Below, one piece after another: positions 1 through 7,830 of a stretch of 64,000 bases of DNA (its first letter is position 1; each line of letters starts with the position of its first letter). This DNA comes from Bacteroides sp. 519. Lineage in GTDB: Bacteria; Bacteroidota; Bacteroidia; Bacteroidales; Bacteroidaceae. Under the pieces are notes generated by a model. That model did not search any database, was not told the origin of the DNA, and worked only from the letters and a program-made list of their open reading frames with translations. The stretch covers positions 62,001 to 126,000 of the forward strand of contig NZ_QVMJ01000002.1 of assembly GCF_010500955.1 (NCBI RefSeq), given 5' to 3'. The position numbers and the translations under genes are program-made.

Positions 1-7
1 TTGGTAA

Positions 8-39
8 TTCTACCCATAACAATTTTGCTATGGGTAGAA
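8..39. repeat. inverted repeat downstream of susD-like gene
   Basis: An 11-bp perfect stem (TTCTACCCATA at 8-18, TATGGGTAGAA at 29-39) with a 10-nt loop lies 26 bp beyond the susD stop codon. It could end transcription of the susCD operon. In the leftward direction the T-run precedes the stem instead of following it, so it is not a textbook intrinsic terminator. It may mark the 3' end of the mRNA or stabilise it. Confidence 0.45.
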
Positions 40-64
40 AAAACAGTCAAACCTATCAATAAAA

Positions 65-1642
65 TCACCAACCTGGATTCTGTTTCAAATTCGGATTTCC
101 ATTCACATCGCTTGCCGGTATGGGGAACAATTCGTTTTTCCCACTTTTAAATCCATTACCTCCTGTATTAGAAGTGGTAACGTCGTAAGTCCAATCTTCT
201 TTAAGACCGATCAATGTGTACATCACCTTACCGCAATCAGCCAGTTTAGTTGCTGCATCTCCCCAGCGAACAAGGTCAATAAAGTGGTGTCCTTCACCAA
301 ATAATTCGGCACGGCGTTCTGCCTTCACTCCATATTGTTCATTATTCATATCCAATGTAGGAGCGTCTCCCAAACCTGCGCGGCTGCGAACCAGGTTGAG
401 TGCTTCAAGACCAGATATTGCACCCGGAGTTCCTCCCATAGCTACAGCTTCGGCATAGTTAAGCAACACTTCGGCATAACGCATATAAGGGGTATTCCGC
501 TTGGTATAATAATAAGGGAAGTCTCCGGACAAGTCCTCTGCCAAACACAATTCTTTTACTTTAATGTATCCTTCACATTCTGCAATAGGAAGCGTAATGT
601 ATCCCATGTATTGGGCAGTGGCATATCCTACAAGAGTTTCCTGGTAGCGTGGCGAAGTTTGCCCATCATGCGTATCCATAAATGTGGCAAAGGAACTAGA
701 TGGATAAGAACCCATACCAAAGCCCATCAATATACTACCATACTTAGCATACCATACGGCAATATTTGGAGAAAAAGCAGCTAAATCAAAAGTTCCTGAT
801 TGCGAATTAGAAACACTTGGATCATCAGCAAAGTCGAATTCCCATAGGTTTTCCGGGCTAAAATCACCGGCAGAACTGTTGAAGGTTGCAAAATCAGGAT
901 TCAATTCATATTTGTTCGTAGCTATAACTTTATTGTATAATGTATTGGCTGCTTCATTGTACTTTCCTTGCCATAACTGGGCTTTGCCAAGATAGCCATA
1001 CGCAGCTTCTTTAGTTATACGGCCACCGATTGTAGACTGTCCATCTTTGCCCAACTTGCTAGGTAGGGCTTCTGCTGCCGTTTGCAATTCACTTTCAATA
1101 AATATCCATGATTCCGCGGCTGGTGTATTCCCTTCGCTCCCGTTCAGAATGTGATCAGCAAGAGGTGGATTACCATATAGTTGCACTAAATTCATCATAC
1201 AAATGGCGCGGATAGCACGGGCTTCTGCCAAAACTTGGTTCTTTACGCTTTCAGAAGCTACATTGTTTGCAGGCAGTCCGTCAAGAATCATATTACACCA
1301 ATAGGCCACTTTATAATAATAAGACCAGATATAGGCATAAGTATTGGCGGTAGAGGTTTCATTGTATGCATAATAATTAGCAGATTCTCCACTCATACGT
1401 GCCATTTCATAATTTACCGCCAGATAGCATGCCTGTCCGCCTGCCAAAACCGCCTGGTAAGCATCTCCTTTTATCAAAGCATAGATAGCCGCTATAAATT
1501 GATAAGTTTCAGCATCATTAGCAGTCTGGTATTTATCTACCTTGATAACACCTTGTTGTTCTATGTCAAGTTTGTCGTCACAAGAGGTGAAAACGATAGC
1601 AACCAAAAGTATTGCTAAGATGGGTTTGAATATATATTTCAT
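65..1642 (-). CDS. SusD/RagB-family outer-membrane glycan-binding lipoprotein
   Basis: This is the surface lipoprotein that, in this family, caps a SusC channel and captures oligosaccharides. The open frame extends upstream, but the start was placed at 1642 because the protein then begins with a lipoprotein signal, MKYIFKPILAILLVAIVFTS, followed by the lipidated Cys at residue 21. The product is 525 aa, a usual SusD length. The N-terminal part is helical and TPR-like, and the C-terminal region has the family-typical stretches YAEAVAM, LVRSRAG and ERRAELFGEGHHFIDLVRWG. It follows the susC-like gene with a 13-bp gap, so the two are co-transcribed. The target glycan cannot be read from the sequence; the nearby enzymes suggest a xylose- or arabinose-containing plant glycan. 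Confidence 0.93.
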   Translation of the reverse strand: MKYIFKPILAILLVAIVFTSCDDKLDIEQQGVIKVDKYQTANDAETYQFIAAIYALIKGDAYQAVLAGGQACYLAVNYEMARMSGESANYYAYNETSTANTYAYIWSYYYKVAYWCNMILDGLPANNVASESVKNQVLAEARAIRAICMMNLVQLYGNPPLADHILNGSEGNTPAAESWIFIESELQTAAEALPSKLGKDGQSTIGGRITKEAAYGYLGKAQLWQGKYNEAANTLYNKVIATNKYELNPDFATFNSSAGDFSPENLWEFDFADDPSVSNSQSGTFDLAAFSPNIAVWYAKYGSILMGFGMGSYPSSSFATFMDTHDGQTSPRYQETLVGYATAQYMGYITLPIAECEGYIKVKELCLAEDLSGDFPYYYTKRNTPYMRYAEVLLNYAEAVAMGGTPGAISGLEALNLVRSRAGLGDAPTLDMNNEQYGVKAERRAELFGEGHHFIDLVRWGDAATKLADCGKVMYTLIGLKEDWTYDVTTSNTGGNGFKSGKNELFPIPASDVNGNPNLKQNPGW

Positions 1643-1655
1643 TGTCTTTGTCTTT

Positions 1656-4600
1656 TTAGAATGTAACATTAAAACCAAAAGATACAGATTTAGCCATTGG
1701 ATAACCACCGTAGTCAATTGCCATTGCACTTGATGTATTAGAGGAGGCATTGGTTTCCGGATCACTACCAGGGTAATCTGTAAATGTGAAGAAATTATCA
1801 AGCGATACATACAAACGAATCAATTCTACTCCAATCGGTCTCATCAATTTCTTTGGCATGGTATAGCCTAACTGTATCTGCTTAATCTTAAAGTATGAAG
1901 CGTCAAAAACAAAAGCATCCGAATTGTAAAAACGTTGGTCATTCACCTGATAAACCGCTGATGGCATAGTGGCTTGTGTATTTGTTGAAGTCCAACGTCC
2001 TTCGTAAAGGAATTCGGGTCTGTTGGCACGTGAGGATGGGTCAGTGCTCATCATACCATATACTAACTTGTTACCCGAAGCCCCTGCGCTATATATATTG
2101 ATATCGAAATTCTTATAACTGGCCGATAGAGATAAACCATAAGTAAGATCAGGGATACCAGAACCGAGGTTTGTACGGTCTGCATCTGTAATCTCTCCTT
2201 CACCGGTCAGGTCTGCAAAAATAGCTTCACCGGTTGCCGGGTCAACACCTGTCATTTTATAACCACGGATATACCACAACGGGTATCCCTCCTCAAAGAA
2301 AGTCATGGCACTACCACCCAGCATAGAAGAACCTTCAATGCGAGTTCCTTCTCCACGATATTCCTTTACTTTATTTTTCACTGTGGCGATATTTCCTTTC
2401 ACCTCGTAGCCAAAATCTCCAATTTTATCTTTCCAGCCAAGTTCTACTTCAATACCGCTGTTAGTTACTTTTCCTAAATTCTGATATACAGTTGATGCAC
2501 CGGTTGTAAGTGGAGCTACAGATTGCACCAACAAACCATCTGTTAATTTATTATAGTAATCAATTGTAGCATGCAGGCGGCCACTAAAGAATCGCAAGTC
2601 AAGTCCCAAATCGAATTGTTTTGAGCGTTCCCAACGCAATTTAGGATTGGCCAATGTTGAACTTGGATAAGTTCCCTGATACAATTTTCCATCCAGCCAA
2701 TAGGCCATATTCGCCGTATTGTTTGAAAGATCATATTGTCCGCTTCTTAATGTAGCAGCATACATGTAGTTACTAAGGTTGCTGATAGAACCATTCACCC
2801 CATAACTAGCGCGCAATTTCCCATAAGTAAAGGTTTTACCTACGATATTTTCCATAAACTTCTCATTAGTGAAAGTCCAACCGGCAGAGATAGAAGGGAA
2901 ATAGCCCCAATTATGATCCAAATCTAAATAGGCAGAGTCATACGAATCGGCACGAAAGTTTGCTTGAAGGTTATAACGACTTTTATAATCCCAGCTTAAA
3001 CGGCCAAAATACGCTATCTGACGTTTGTATGCCAGATTTCCAAGCACATAATCATTTGCACTATTTGTAGAATAGTCCATATAAATAAAATTGGGGGCTT
3101 CGCTAGTCAGCTGATTAGTTCGTGTACCAATATTATTACTTTGATTACTGCTAAAACTCATACCTGCCATAACGGAGAAATTACCAACGTTCTTAGTTTC
3201 CAACGTGTAATTGGCAAAGTTTTCCCACTGATAGTATTGAACTGTTGTTTGAGACGATCTTAAATCCAAATCCGTATCCGTATCATTAAAGAAGTCACCT
3301 AGTCTGGTAGGAACATACAAATCAAAAGCCCGGTTGCCCAGTGTATATCCCAAACGGGAGGTAAAAACAAAGTTCTTTATCGGTTTTATATTCGCATAAG
3401 TCATACCATTGATATAGAAAGTCCGGTATGTTTCATTATTGGATTGTATAGCTGCCAGAGGATTGGTTGTACCAAGCCAGCTATAACCATAATAATCTCC
3501 ATTATTATTTTGTATAGGATGCAATCCATTGTTTATTGCAGCCTGAATCCTACTAGGTATATTACTGGATGTGTAAAAAACCGGTGTTAACGGGTCTGCA
3601 AGCACTACGTCTTTCATTACACCATATTGAACTTCATTTTCTGAAATTACCGAGTTCTTCATACTCACAATGGTATTAGTTGTACCTACTTCTAACCATG
3701 GCTTAATTTTATAACTGGCATTAATCTGTCCGGTATAACGACGATAGTAATCCTTGTCCATTTTTACCATACCATCATTGTTCAGGTAGCCTAAGCTGAG
3801 AAAGAAGCTCGCATCGTTATTTCCACCTTGTACGCTTACATTGTATTTCTGAGTCTGGCCTGTTTCATACATTTCATCTTGCCAGTCAGTATCGGTACCA
3901 GCTATATGGAACTGGTCATAGAGCGAAGTAAATCCGGCACCGGCTGCTTCGGTGTAATACTTTGTATACTGCTCTGCATTAAGAAGGTCTACTTTATTAG
4001 CTAAAGTGGCATAAGACCACTGGGCATCAAACGATACTTTGGTCAATCCTTTTTCGCCCGTCTTTGTTGTAATTAAGATAACGCCATTACCAGCTTCTGC
4101 ACCGTAAATAGCAGCACTGGCAGCGTCTTTGAGAACTTCCATACTTTGAATACTAGTTGGCTCCAGATAGCTAATATCACTTACTTTCAACCCATCAACT
4201 ATATATAGAGGATCGCTTGAGCCATTAGAACTATAACCACGTACGCGAATAGTGGGAGCCGCACCAGGAGATCCGGAATTATTCACAACTTGTACTCCGG
4301 CAGCCTTACCTTGTAGTGCAGAAGCTGCGTTGGAAATAGGGCTATTCTTTAAATCATCGGCCTTTATGCTACTAATAGCACCCGTAACATCACTTTTCTT
4401 CTGAACGCCGTAGCCAATAACAACAACTTCGTCCAATACCTGGTGATCGGGTTCGAGCGTAATATTTATCGAACTTTTTCCCGCAACAGATACTTTGACC
4501 TCTTTATATCCAACGTAAGAAATCGTTAGAATGGCATCCTCTGGTACATTGTTAAGCGTAAAAACGCCATCAAGGTCAGTAATTGTCCCTGTACCTTCAC

Positions 4601-4802
4601 CAAGAGATATGGTAACTCCAATCATTGGTTGCCCTGTTTCATCTTTAACAATACCCGTTACTTTTTTAACCTGAGTTACGTCAGTAACATTTGTGACTTT
4701 TGCAGTACTTCCATCGTTAGCATACACAGATGGGAACAAAGTAAGCAATACAGCAAGTATTGAATACTTAAGTACTAAAGTGAGTTTTACATAGTTCTTC
4801 AT
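1656..4802 (-). CDS. SusC/RagA-family TonB-dependent outer-membrane transporter
   Basis: A 1048-aa TonB-dependent channel that imports oligosaccharides into the periplasm. After a signal peptide (about residues 1-28) there is a carboxypeptidase-D-like regulatory domain (VTGIVKDETGQPMIGV, about 48-118), then the plug domain (DEVVVIGYGVQKKSDVTGAI, LQGKAAGVQV, IRVRGYSS) and a beta-barrel ending in a terminal Phe. All SusC hallmarks are present and the length is normal. It is the first gene of the leftward susCD operon. Its promoter region at 4835-4900 carries the same paired operator as the esterase-led operon at 19.3 kb, so induction by a neighbouring AraC-type regulator is likely. There is no sign of truncation. 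Confidence 0.95.
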   Translation of the reverse strand: MKNYVKLTLVLKYSILAVLLTLFPSVYANDGSTAKVTNVTDVTQVKKVTGIVKDETGQPMIGVTISLGEGTGTITDLDGVFTLNNVPEDAILTISYVGYKEVKVSVAGKSSINITLEPDHQVLDEVVVIGYGVQKKSDVTGAISSIKADDLKNSPISNAASALQGKAAGVQVVNNSGSPGAAPTIRVRGYSSNGSSDPLYIVDGLKVSDISYLEPTSIQSMEVLKDAASAAIYGAEAGNGVILITTKTGEKGLTKVSFDAQWSYATLANKVDLLNAEQYTKYYTEAAGAGFTSLYDQFHIAGTDTDWQDEMYETGQTQKYNVSVQGGNNDASFFLSLGYLNNDGMVKMDKDYYRRYTGQINASYKIKPWLEVGTTNTIVSMKNSVISENEVQYGVMKDVVLADPLTPVFYTSSNIPSRIQAAINNGLHPIQNNNGDYYGYSWLGTTNPLAAIQSNNETYRTFYINGMTYANIKPIKNFVFTSRLGYTLGNRAFDLYVPTRLGDFFNDTDTDLDLRSSQTTVQYYQWENFANYTLETKNVGNFSVMAGMSFSSNQSNNIGTRTNQLTSEAPNFIYMDYSTNSANDYVLGNLAYKRQIAYFGRLSWDYKSRYNLQANFRADSYDSAYLDLDHNWGYFPSISAGWTFTNEKFMENIVGKTFTYGKLRASYGVNGSISNLSNYMYAATLRSGQYDLSNNTANMAYWLDGKLYQGTYPSSTLANPKLRWERSKQFDLGLDLRFFSGRLHATIDYYNKLTDGLLVQSVAPLTTGASTVYQNLGKVTNSGIEVELGWKDKIGDFGYEVKGNIATVKNKVKEYRGEGTRIEGSSMLGGSAMTFFEEGYPLWYIRGYKMTGVDPATGEAIFADLTGEGEITDADRTNLGSGIPDLTYGLSLSASYKNFDINIYSAGASGNKLVYGMMSTDPSSRANRPEFLYEGRWTSTNTQATMPSAVYQVNDQRFYNSDAFVFDASYFKIKQIQLGYTMPKKLMRPIGVELIRLYVSLDNFFTFTDYPGSDPETNASSNTSSAMAIDYGGYPMAKSVSFGFNVTF

Positions 4803-4834
4803 AATAAAAATATTAGTATTAACGATTGTTTATG

Positions 4835-4900
4835 CAAAAGTGCGAATCCTGACTGGTAGGATTATACACTTTTTGTACACAAATGTGGTCTTTAGGTACA
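4835..4900 (-). promoter_or_regulatory. susC promoter with paired operator
   Basis: Reading leftward, a -7-like box CACTTTTG (4835-4842; consensus TAnnTTTG) lies 33 bp before the susC start. Two direct half-sites, CTTTTTGTACA (4869-4879) and CTTTAGGTACA (4890-4900, plus-strand spelling), lie upstream with 21-bp spacing, about two helical turns. The proximal site starts 26 bp from the -7 box, over the place of the -33 element, and no -33 TTTG is visible. Both features suit activator-dependent transcription. The arrangement is matched base for base in spacing at 19336-19401. Confidence 0.65.
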
Positions 4901-4948
4901 CACAGTCACTCAAATTTAATTTTAAATGCTACATTTGTGTACAAAAAG
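4869..4948. promoter_or_regulatory. 18-bp perfect inverted repeat between susC and the regulator
   Basis: CTTTTTGTACACAAATGT (4869-4886) recurs exactly as its reverse complement at 4931-4948, 44 bp away. The left arm contains the susC-proximal half-site. The right arm overlaps the putative -7 box TACATTTG (4930-4937) of the rightward AraC-type gene. One regulator could therefore activate susC and repress or tune its own gene, which is an inference from position. Because this repeat lies in the 5' end of the longest open frame of the regulator, it also argues for the later ATG at 4962. Confidence 0.65.
4930..4937 (+). promoter_or_regulatory. predicted -7 box of first AraC-type regulator
   Basis: TACATTTG matches the Bacteroidetes -7 consensus TAnnTTTG exactly and lies 24 bp before the ATG at 4962. 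No convincing -33 TTTG is found at the expected distance. The box overlaps the right arm of the 18-bp inverted repeat. Confidence 0.45.
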
Positions 4949-4961
4949 AACTAATTACCTT

Positions 4962-5897
4962 ATGAAAAAGCCGTATAGGAATCTTACTTCAGAATCCATG
5001 TCAAGCCACCCAAGCTTAGCTTCCCTGAGCAATTCTATTATTTTGCTCGATAACCTGGAAAAAGACATCATTATGTCAGAGAAGGAAAAAAGCATACACA
5101 TGAACAATCCCATCAAATACATTTCTACAATGACTGTCTTGCTATGTATTGATGGAACAATAGACTTTGGTTTAGGGTTACAAAATTACCGCATGGAAAA
5201 AAATGACTCTCTATTTATGAAGAGTGGGATAATCTGTGAACTGCAAGGCATGAGTGATGGTGCCAAGTTCTGTTCTATTGTACTTAATGAGGAATTTTAT
5301 TATCCCGTTCTTAACAATTTTGTTTCTTCAACCCTTCAAAAGTCTTTTGTAAAGAATCCGATATGTTCTCTTTCTGATATACATATGGAAGAATGTGTTT
5401 TTATCTATAAGTTAATTAAAAATAGACTTTCGGAGTCTTCACAAGACATTTTATTGGGTGAAATCATCAAGGGATACATACAAGCATTACTTTACAATCT
5501 TTACTCCGGGTATATCACTCAGGAAGAAGGCAGAAATATAGAAGAGAATAAAATCACCCGGAAACAAGACCTATATAACCGATTCATGGAACTTGTACAA
5601 AGAGATTTTATTCGTGAACGCAATATTAAATATTATGCAAATCAATTATGCATTACCCCACGTTACCTGTCGCAAGTAGTCTATAAAGAAAGTGGTCATT
5701 ATGCTAGTGAACATATAGATAACTTTGTGATTACAGAGGCGAAGCAACTAGTGCGTGGCCGACAGTATAGCATACTGCAAATAAGTAAGATGCTAAATTT
5801 CACCAGCCTTTCATTCTTTGGACGTTATTTCAAAAAAAACACGGGCTATTCGCCTACTCAGTATCAGAATTTAGAATGGCAAGAATCTATAATATGA
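4962..5897 (+). CDS. AraC-family transcriptional regulator, copy 1
   Basis: A 311-aa regulator with an N-terminal cupin-like sensing region (about residues 40-130, including DGTIDFGLGLQNYRMEKNDS) and a C-terminal AraC/HTH_18 DNA-binding domain (about 205-305: YYANQLCITPRYLSQVVYKE, then ILQISKMLNFTSLSFFGRYF and KNTGYSPTQY). The ATG at 4962 was preferred to the ORF start at 4926 because the earlier one lies inside the operator and the -7 box. It is divergent from susC. The shared half-sites at 4869-4900 and 19370-19401 make it the best candidate regulator of both operons. The downstream copy at 6072 is a clear paralogue. The ligand is unknown. Confidence 0.9.
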   Translation: MKKPYRNLTSESMSSHPSLASLSNSIILLDNLEKDIIMSEKEKSIHMNNPIKYISTMTVLLCIDGTIDFGLGLQNYRMEKNDSLFMKSGIICELQGMSDGAKFCSIVLNEEFYYPVLNNFVSSTLQKSFVKNPICSLSDIHMEECVFIYKLIKNRLSESSQDILLGEIIKGYIQALLYNLYSGYITQEEGRNIEENKITRKQDLYNRFMELVQRDFIRERNIKYYANQLCITPRYLSQVVYKESGHYASEHIDNFVITEAKQLVRGRQYSILQISKMLNFTSLSFFGRYFKKNTGYSPTQYQNLEWQESII

Positions 5898-5921
5898 TTC
5901 TTTTACCTTACTCTTAGTCTA

Positions 5922-6020
5922 ACACAGCAGTGTCGTCCTATTGACACAGCGGTGCCACACCCTTGGCACAACAGCGTCATCCCTTTGGCAAAGTTGTGCC
6001 ACTTCTTTGGCACCACCTTG
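5922..6020. repeat. 22-bp degenerate tandem repeats upstream of second regulator
   Basis: Four full units (5922-5943, 5944-5965, 5966-5987, 5988-6009) and an 11-bp partial fifth follow each other without gaps. They share ACACAGCRGTGYC-like or TTGGCAC...GTGCC elements. Several units contain a small dyad, for example ACAC-AGCA-GTGT in unit 1 and GGCA...TGCC in unit 4. The array runs straight into the -33 position of the promoter at 6018-6047, so it looks like a multi-site operator with a two-turn period. It is unlike the CTTTnnGTACA sites of the first regulator. Confidence 0.6.
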
Positions 6021-6047
6021 TTTTTTCATGTTTTTTATGTAACTTTG
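6018..6047 (+). promoter_or_regulatory. predicted promoter of second AraC-type regulator
   Basis: A -33 TTG (6018-6020) and a -7 TAACTTTG (6040-6047) are separated by 19 bp, the usual Bacteroidetes arrangement. Transcription would begin near 6053, leaving a leader of about 20 nt before the ATG at 6072. This excludes the longer open frame starting at 5952. Confidence 0.6.
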
Positions 6048-6071
6048 TTAGTAGCCATTAAATTCATTACT

Positions 6072-6989
6072 ATGAAAACCCCATATATAACACTTGATTT
6101 ATTTAAACTTCCTGAAAGCCCTCGTGCGGCAATTTTAGGTAGTTCATTAATCCTACATGACAACTTCGAGCGGAAAATTAGGTGGGATCATGCCGAGACA
6201 ACCGACTTTAGAGATATCCCAATAAAACTTTCATCTACAATGACTTTGTTCTTTTGTCTTGATGGTGAGGCTCATTTACGCGGTAGTATGAAAGAGTTTG
6301 TCATGAAAAAAAACGATGTAGTTTTTGCCAAAAGCGGATTATTTGGAGAAGTCAACAATATGAGCAAAGATATCAAATTCGCTTTCGTTGCAATGAACGA
6401 AGATTTCTATTACCCAATATTAAATAGCTTTGATATGTCAAAGCTTCAAAAGAATTTAGTTAGCAATCCAGTTTGTTCACTTCCTGAATACAGTATAACA
6501 GAATGTGTTACTCTGTACAATATGATAAAAGAACGACTGAATCATCATAAGAATGATTTGCTCCAGGAAGAAATAATAAAAGGATACCTTCAAGCATTAA
6601 TATTTAATGTGTATTCACAATACATGATGGCTTCCAAAAACGATAAGGGGAATCAACCAAAACTAACTCGCCAACAAGATATTTTTAATCAGTTCATGGA
6701 ATTGCTCCAAGAGAATTACACTAAAGAACGTAATTTAAACTATTATGCTGAGCGTTTGTGTATTACACCACGCTATTTATCACGCATTATACACTCGGTT
6801 AGTGGTCATTTTGCTAGTAATCACATTGATCTCTTTGTTATTGCCGAATCAAAACAACTCCTGCGTAGTAAGAAATATACGATTCTTCAAGTAAGTGAGA
6901 TGTTAAATTTTACCAGCCAATCACTCTTTGGACGATATTTTAAGAAATTCACAGGTTATTCACCAAAACAATATCAAGATCTGGAATGA
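6072..6989 (+). CDS. AraC-family transcriptional regulator, copy 2
   Basis: A 305-aa paralogue of the gene at 4962, with the same layout. The cupin-like N-terminal half contains LDGEAHLRGSMKEFVMKKND, and the C-terminal HTH_18 domain contains YYAERLCITPRYLSRIIHSV, ILQVSEMLNFTSQSLFGRYF and KFTGYSPKQY. The start at 6072 follows a good promoter, while the longer frame begins inside the 22-bp repeats. The two copies probably arose by tandem duplication and may have diverged in effector or DNA site. Its stop lies 18 bp from the convergent end of the ROK pseudogene, with no obvious terminator between them. Its targets are not evident; the repeats in front of it suggest autoregulation. Confidence 0.9.
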   Translation: MKTPYITLDLFKLPESPRAAILGSSLILHDNFERKIRWDHAETTDFRDIPIKLSSTMTLFFCLDGEAHLRGSMKEFVMKKNDVVFAKSGLFGEVNNMSKDIKFAFVAMNEDFYYPILNSFDMSKLQKNLVSNPVCSLPEYSITECVTLYNMIKERLNHHKNDLLQEEIIKGYLQALIFNVYSQYMMASKNDKGNQPKLTRQQDIFNQFMELLQENYTKERNLNYYAERLCITPRYLSRIIHSVSGHFASNHIDLFVIAESKQLLRSKKYTILQVSEMLNFTSQSLFGRYFKKFTGYSPKQYQDLE

Positions 6990-7007
6990 CAAAATGCTAT
7001 TGATAAC

Positions 7008-7824
7008 TTACAATGCTCTCAGAGCAATAGCAGCAGCGCCAAGAATGCCTGAGTTGTGCAATTCTGAAAATCTGACTTGTAACCGTTCCACTGATTTAGG
7101 ATAGGCAAATTGTTTAAGATGATGCCACATACTTTTTTCGAAATAGGGATGTGCAGCAGCTACAGAACCTCCTAAAACAATCATTTCCGGATCTACTGTG
7201 TACATAACAATCTGGAGAGTTTGTGCTATATGATAGCCTAATTGTTCATAAGCGGCCAAAGCATTCGGGTCTCCACTTTTTGCACGTTGGTACATTTCTT
7301 TTCCGTCGATTTGGTATATGTTCTGAAAAAAAGAGCCACTACAATAGTATTCTAATATTTGATCTTTGTAGGGGAGCATTCCAAATTCACCAGATCCGCA
7401 ATTAGCATCGTCAAGTAAATTTCCATGTTGAATAATGCCTCCCCCTAATCCGGTTCCCAATGTTAGACCTACAAAATTTTCAAATTCTTTTCCAACCCCG
7501 AACCATCGTTCACCCAAAGCGAAACAATTGGCATCATTATCAATAGAAACCGATATGGAAAAGTGATTCTCTAATATATCTTTAAGGGGCAATTCCTTTT
7601 TTCTTATCTACTACACTAGGTACACCAATGCCGATTGCTTGAACATCTTCGGCTAAAACTGACTGAATAATATCAATCAACTTATCTATTGTATCCTGTG
7701 CAGTCTGCGAATTTTGAGGTGTTGTAGTTTCAGCAGTAGTCTCTATTATTCCTGCCTTAACTTTTCCCGCCCGAATGTTAGTTCCTCCCAAATCAACACC
7801 AATCACACTCTTTTTTCTAATCAT
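7008..7824 (-). pseudogene. ROK-family sugar kinase, frameshifted by an internal deletion
   Basis: Two overlapping frames together give a ROK (glucokinase-like) protein. The first, 7582-7824, has the ATP site GVDLGGTNIRAGKV and ends GIGVPSVVDKKKGIAP. The second, 7008-7592, resumes at PLKDILENHF and holds DNDANCFALGE, GTGLGGGI and the C-terminal lobe (VDPEMIVLGGSVAAAHPYF). Intact ROK proteins of this kind have about 13 further residues between KGI and PLKDIL. The simplest reading is a small deletion, not a multiple of three, near 7585-7592, so no full-length kinase would be made. The gene would have phosphorylated a sugar released by the upstream hydrolases. It is the last gene of the leftward operon, 6 bp after GH43. 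A sequencing or assembly error remains possible. Confidence 0.75.
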
Positions 7825-7830
7825 ATTTTT

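Noticed and set aside
5922..6020. CRISPR or coding sequence of an extended regulator N-terminus
   Set aside because: Units are gapless and degenerate, and a consensus promoter lies after them, so the open frame from 5952 is not expected to be translated.
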